Assembly: GCF_009184425.1 (NCBI RefSeq)
Contig: NZ_WELG01000001.1
Location: forward strand, 1,053,870 to 1,117,869
Length of the DNA: 64,000 nt
Source: Flagellimonas olearia
GTDB lineage: Bacteria > Bacteroidota > Bacteroidia > Flavobacteriales > Flavobacteriaceae
Direction: 5' to 3'
The notes under the pieces: generated by a model
Databases searched by the model: none
What the model saw: only the letters and a program-made list of their open reading frames with translations
What the model was told of the DNA's origin: nothing
Shown: in pieces, positions 61,261-64,000 of the stretch
How positions within the stretch are numbered: the first letter of the stretch is position 1
How the letters are laid out: each line of letters opens with the position of its first letter
Position numbers and translations under genes: made by a program

Positions 61261-62648
61261 CTCAATCCTGCCACTTCCTTGATTTCATCAATGATCCTAT
61301 CGGCAAGACCATCGGCTTCCGCTTGGGATTTGGCCTCCGTATAGATTCGGATTATAGGTTCCGTGTTGGATTTTCGCAAATGCACCCAATTTTCAGGAAA
61401 GTCAATCTTTACCCCATCAATAGTGGATACTTCTTCGTCTTTGTACTTGTTGTGCATGGCATCCAGAAGCGCATCCACATCCAACTCGGGAGTAAGCTCT
61501 ATTTTCTTTTTGCTCATGAAATAGCTAGGGTAATTGGCCCTAAGTTCGGCCACTGTGCCTCCTCTTTCGGACATCAACATTAAAAAGAGGGCTGTGCCCA
61601 CCAAGGCGTCCCGACCGTAATGGCTTTCAGGATAAATAATCCCTCCATTGCCTTCACCACCAATGATGGCATTATTGGCCTTCATTTTGGTCACCACATT
61701 CACCTCTCCTACCGCAGCTGCCTCATAGACACCCCCATGCTTTTCAGTGACATCGCGCAAAGCCCGTGACGAGGATAGATTGGACACCGTATTTCCTTTG
61801 GTTTTCCCCAAAACATAATCAGCACAAGCCACCAAGGTATATTCCTCGCCGAACATTTCACCGTCATTGCTGATAAATGCCAAACGGTCCACGTCAGGGT
61901 CCACCACAATACCAAAATCGGCTTTTTCCTCAACCACTTTTTTACAGATGTCCCCTAAATGTTCCTTCAAAGGTTCTGGATTATGTGGAAAATGCCCCGT
62001 AGGGTCGCAATACAATTTCACCACTTCAACCCCCAGTTCTTCCAACAATTTTGGAATGGCAATACCTCCGGTGGAGTTTACACCATCGACTACCACTTTG
62101 AATTTTTTTTCTCTGATGACATCGGCATCCACTAAGGAGAGTTCCAATACTTCATCAATATGAATGTCGATATAGGAATCGTTTTTGGTGATGGTCCCCA
62201 AATCATCCACTTCAACAAAGTTGAAATCCTCTTTTTCGGCCAAGGTCAATATTTTCGCACCTTGTTCAGCATCCAAAAACTCACCCCGTTCGTTCAACAA
62301 CTTTAAGGCGTTCCACTGCTTGGGATTATGACTGGCGGTCAAAATAATACCTCCATCGGCTTTTTCAAGGGGAACTGCAATTTCCACCGTAGGGGTTGTG
62401 GAAAGCCCCAAATCAATCACATCAATGCCCAATCCCACCAAGGTAGAGACTACCAAATTTTGGATCATCTCACCGGACAAACGGGCATCCCTACCAATCA
62501 CCACGGTCAATTTCTCTTTTTGGGAATACGCCTTCAACCATGTGCCATAGGCCGCCGCAAATTTTACGGCATCCACCGGGGTCAGATTCTCATTGGTTCG
62601 TCCTCCTATAGTTCCTCGTATTCCAGAAATTGATTTGATCAGTGTCAT
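61257..62648 (-). CDS. glmM: Phosphoglucosamine mutase
   Basis: 463 residues from MTLIKSISGIRGTIGG; the frame is open to 62987, but that part is antisense to the AcpH-like gene. The phosphoserine motif is TAS106HNP, the metal loop DPDVDRLAF, the sugar-binding GEGNGGIIYP and the phosphate-binding RKSNTEPIIRIY. Converts glucosamine 6-phosphate to 1-phosphate for cell wall and LPS precursors. Sequence type matches the Bacteroidota GlmM-like mutases; phosphomannomutase activity is an alternative. Confidence 0.92.
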   Translation of the reverse strand: MTLIKSISGIRGTIGGRTNENLTPVDAVKFAAAYGTWLKAYSQKEKLTVVIGRDARLSGEMIQNLVVSTLVGLGIDVIDLGLSTTPTVEIAVPLEKADGGIILTASHNPKQWNALKLLNERGEFLDAEQGAKILTLAEKEDFNFVEVDDLGTITKNDSYIDIHIDEVLELSLVDADVIREKKFKVVVDGVNSTGGIAIPKLLEELGVEVVKLYCDPTGHFPHNPEPLKEHLGDICKKVVEEKADFGIVVDPDVDRLAFISNDGEMFGEEYTLVACADYVLGKTKGNTVSNLSSSRALRDVTEKHGGVYEAAAVGEVNVVTKMKANNAIIGGEGNGGIIYPESHYGRDALVGTALFLMLMSERGGTVAELRANYPSYFMSKKKIELTPELDVDALLDAMHNKYKDEEVSTIDGVKIDFPENWVHLRKSNTEPIIRIYTEAKSQAEADGLADRIIDEIKEVAGLS

Positions 62649-62667
62649 AGTGTTAAAAAAGTTTTTG

Positions 62668-62675
62668 CAAATATA
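62668..62675 (-). promoter_or_regulatory. -7 box of glmM
   Basis: The minus strand reads TATATTTG, an exact match, 19 bases upstream of the ATG at 62648. Confidence 0.55.
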
Positions 62676-62738
62676 TAGGGCCCATCCGTATTCCATGTTT
62701 GGAATTTGTAAATTTCGATGGAAAAGAAATTTGCCTCG

Positions 62739-63332
62739 ATGAACTTCCTCGCCCACATCTATCTGTCCTTTGATGACAAGGAAATTACCTTGGGAAATTT
62801 CTTTGCCGATCATATCCGAGGCAATAAATACAAACACTTCCCGGAACGAATCCAAAAAGGCATCTTGTTGCACCGGGAAATCGATACCTATACGGACTCC
62901 CACCCTATTCCCAAACAAAGCAGTAAGCGACTTCATAAGAATTACAGCCACTACAGCCGTGTTATCGTGGATATTTTTTACGACCACTTTTTGGCCAAAA
63001 ACTGGAGCGATTATTCAGAAGTTTCCCTTGAAGACTATGTGGATAACTTTTATGACCTATTGGAGGACAACTACGACCTGCTTCCACTGGGTACCAAACG
63101 GATGATGCCCTATATGATTACGGACAATTGGCTGCTCAATTATGCCAATCTTGCAGGTATTGGGCGAGTCCTCAATGGAATGAACCGCAGGACGCAGAAT
63201 AGGTCGAAAATGAATTTCGCCATTTTGGACCTCGAAGAACATTATGCTGACTTTGAAACGGAGTTCACCGCTTTTTTTGAAGAATTGATTACCTTTTCCA
63301 AGCAAAAATTCATTTCCCTATGCGAAGAATAA
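62739..63332 (+). CDS. AcpH-like acyl carrier protein phosphodiesterase
   Basis: 197 residues from MNFLAHIYLSFDDKE, the standard family start; an in-frame ATG at 62718 adds seven residues. The family motifs are NFFADHIRGNKY, GILLHREIDTYTDSHP and VDIFYDHFLAKNW, with the conserved His/Asp residues of an HD-like metal site. It removes phosphopantetheine from ACP. The next gene starts 13 bases before its stop. Confidence 0.92.
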   Translation: MNFLAHIYLSFDDKEITLGNFFADHIRGNKYKHFPERIQKGILLHREIDTYTDSHPIPKQSSKRLHKNYSHYSRVIVDIFYDHFLAKNWSDYSEVSLEDYVDNFYDLLEDNYDLLPLGTKRMMPYMITDNWLLNYANLAGIGRVLNGMNRRTQNRSKMNFAILDLEEHYADFETEFTAFFEELITFSKQKFISLCEE

Positions 63333-64000
63333 TACTCCTTGCTCCCCTTTTCCTGTTCTTGAACTGTAAGCAGCAACCTGCGGTCCCTACGGGACTGGTC
63401 GCGGAAAAGGCTATTGTGGTCTCGGCCCGTGAAGAAGCCTCGAAAATTGGAACGGACATCATGAAAAAAGGCGGGAATGCCTTTGACGCCATGGTGGCCA
63501 CAGAACTGGCTCTCGCGGTCGCCTATCCCTTTGCCGGAAATCTCGGCGGCGGTGGTTTTATGGTCTACCGAAAGAACAACGGCGATATCGGTGGTATCGA
63601 CTATCGTGAAAAAGCCCCGCTTGCCGCCCACAAGGATATGTATCTGGATTCCCTTGGGAATGTGATTCCGAATATGAGCATTGTTGGAGCCACTGCGGTT
63701 GGCATCCCCGGAACCGTGGCCGGAGTCATGGAAGTACATAAAAAATTTGGCTCCCTACCCCTGTCCGATATTATGGAACCTGTAATCGCTTTGGCCCAAA
63801 AAGGTGTGGTGGTTACCGCAAAACAAGCCAAACGATTGGAAGGTTACAAAGAACGGTTTATAGAAGTTAATGGGGATAGCACCAAATTTGCTGCCAATTT
63901 CAAGGAAGGGGACACCATAAAATATCCTGAACTGGCCAATACCCTTAAGAAGATTCTCGATAAAGGAAAAGATGGTTTCTATAAAGGTGAAGTTGCTCAA
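63320..64000 (+). CDS. Gamma-glutamyltransferase lipoprotein, N-terminal part
   Basis: 227 residues are present; the gene runs off the right edge. A short lipoprotein signal (IILLAPLFLFLNC, Cys near residue 16) precedes the GGT large-subunit start: VSAREEASKIGTDIMKKGGN, FDAMVATELALAVAYPFAGN, LGGGGFMVYR, then DYREKAP. The conserved Arg and GGGGF motifs bind the gamma-glutamyl substrate. The catalytic Thr of the autocleavage site lies outside the window. It moves or hydrolyses gamma-glutamyl groups of glutathione-like peptides in the periplasm. Overlaps the AcpH-like gene by 13 bases. Confidence 0.9.
   Translation, partial: MRRIILLAPLFLFLNCKQQPAVPTGLVAEKAIVVSAREEASKIGTDIMKKGGNAFDAMVATELALAVAYPFAGNLGGGGFMVYRKNNGDIGGIDYREKAPLAAHKDMYLDSLGNVIPNMSIVGATAVGIPGTVAGVMEVHKKFGSLPLSDIMEPVIALAQKGVVVTAKQAKRLEGYKERFIEVNGDSTKFAANFKEGDTIKYPELANTLKKILDKGKDGFYKGEVAQ

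Noticed and set aside
62649-62987. N-terminal extension of GlmM on the minus strand
   Set aside because: It is antisense to the AcpH-like gene and lies upstream of the exact TATATTTG promoter and the family start MTLIKSISGIRG.

Overview
The window looks like chromosome from a marine-type member of the Flavobacteriaceae (Bacteroidota). The signs are many lipoproteins and SPI signal peptides on small enzymes, TAnnTTTG-type -7 boxes instead of sigma-70 boxes, weak or absent Shine-Dalgarno sequences, TlpA/DUF4369, FISUMP, DUF1835, DUF1704 and membrane-bound TPR-HTH proteins, and a MutS2 without an Smr domain. The genus is inference; Muricauda/Allomuricauda-like genomes would fit. I support 64 protein genes. 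Two are cut by the window edges (an EamA transporter at 1-168 and a gamma-glutamyltransferase at 63320-64000), and two (9061-9165, 28491-28670) are very small. I found no rRNA, tRNA, CRISPR array, transposase or integrase.

Layout. 1-11.5 kb is mostly housekeeping: OmpA/lipocalin lipoproteins, a fused branched-chain 2-oxoacid dehydrogenase E1, a 2OG-Fe(II) oxygenase with an SUI1-like factor, nucleoside phosphorylase, uracil-DNA glycosylase and MutS2. 11.5-18.4 kb is mixed: dispersed palindromic repeats, a membrane protein with 50 consecutive glutamines, a Tat-exported Gfo/Idh oxidoreductase, an AT-rich orphan and small secreted proteins. 18.4-24.5 kb holds an alpha/beta hydrolase-sulfatase pair, a Crp/Fnr regulator and an NDH-2/DJ-1 pair. 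24.5-29.9 kb is a block bounded on both sides by the same repeats. It carries a thiol-activated (cholesterol-dependent) cytolysin-like lipoprotein, a divergent TPR-HTH regulator, a 59-residue lipoprotein and a membrane protein. 29.9-33.3 kb is AT-rich accessory DNA: two lipoprotein genes followed by attC-like hairpins, and an RsgA-type GTPase behind a three-way-junction leader. 33.3-46.5 kb is a long + strand run of secreted hydrolases and lipoproteins (three beta-lactamase-fold serine hydrolases, M28 peptidase, SGNH esterase, transglutaminase-like, MA-type peptidase) with GNAT, PD-(D/E)XK-like and small membrane proteins. 46.5-52 kb is a minus-strand cluster: chorismate synthase, a dicarboxylate/glutamate symporter, then an overlapping set of ATP-grasp ligase, N-formylglutamate amidohydrolase and DUF1704 metallopeptidase. 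52-64 kb is envelope and core metabolism (LpxH-like, YdiJ-like, TlpA, rhomboid, LpxL, fatty acid hydroxylase, GlmM, AcpH, GGT).

The parts most worth following up are the cytolysin block with its shared ATGGACAA direct repeats, the ligase/amidohydrolase/carboxypeptidase-like operon (a possible bacterial add-and-remove amino-acid cycle), the structured leader of the RsgA gene, the attC-like cassettes and the polyglutamine protein. All functions are read from sequence by eye; no database search was run.
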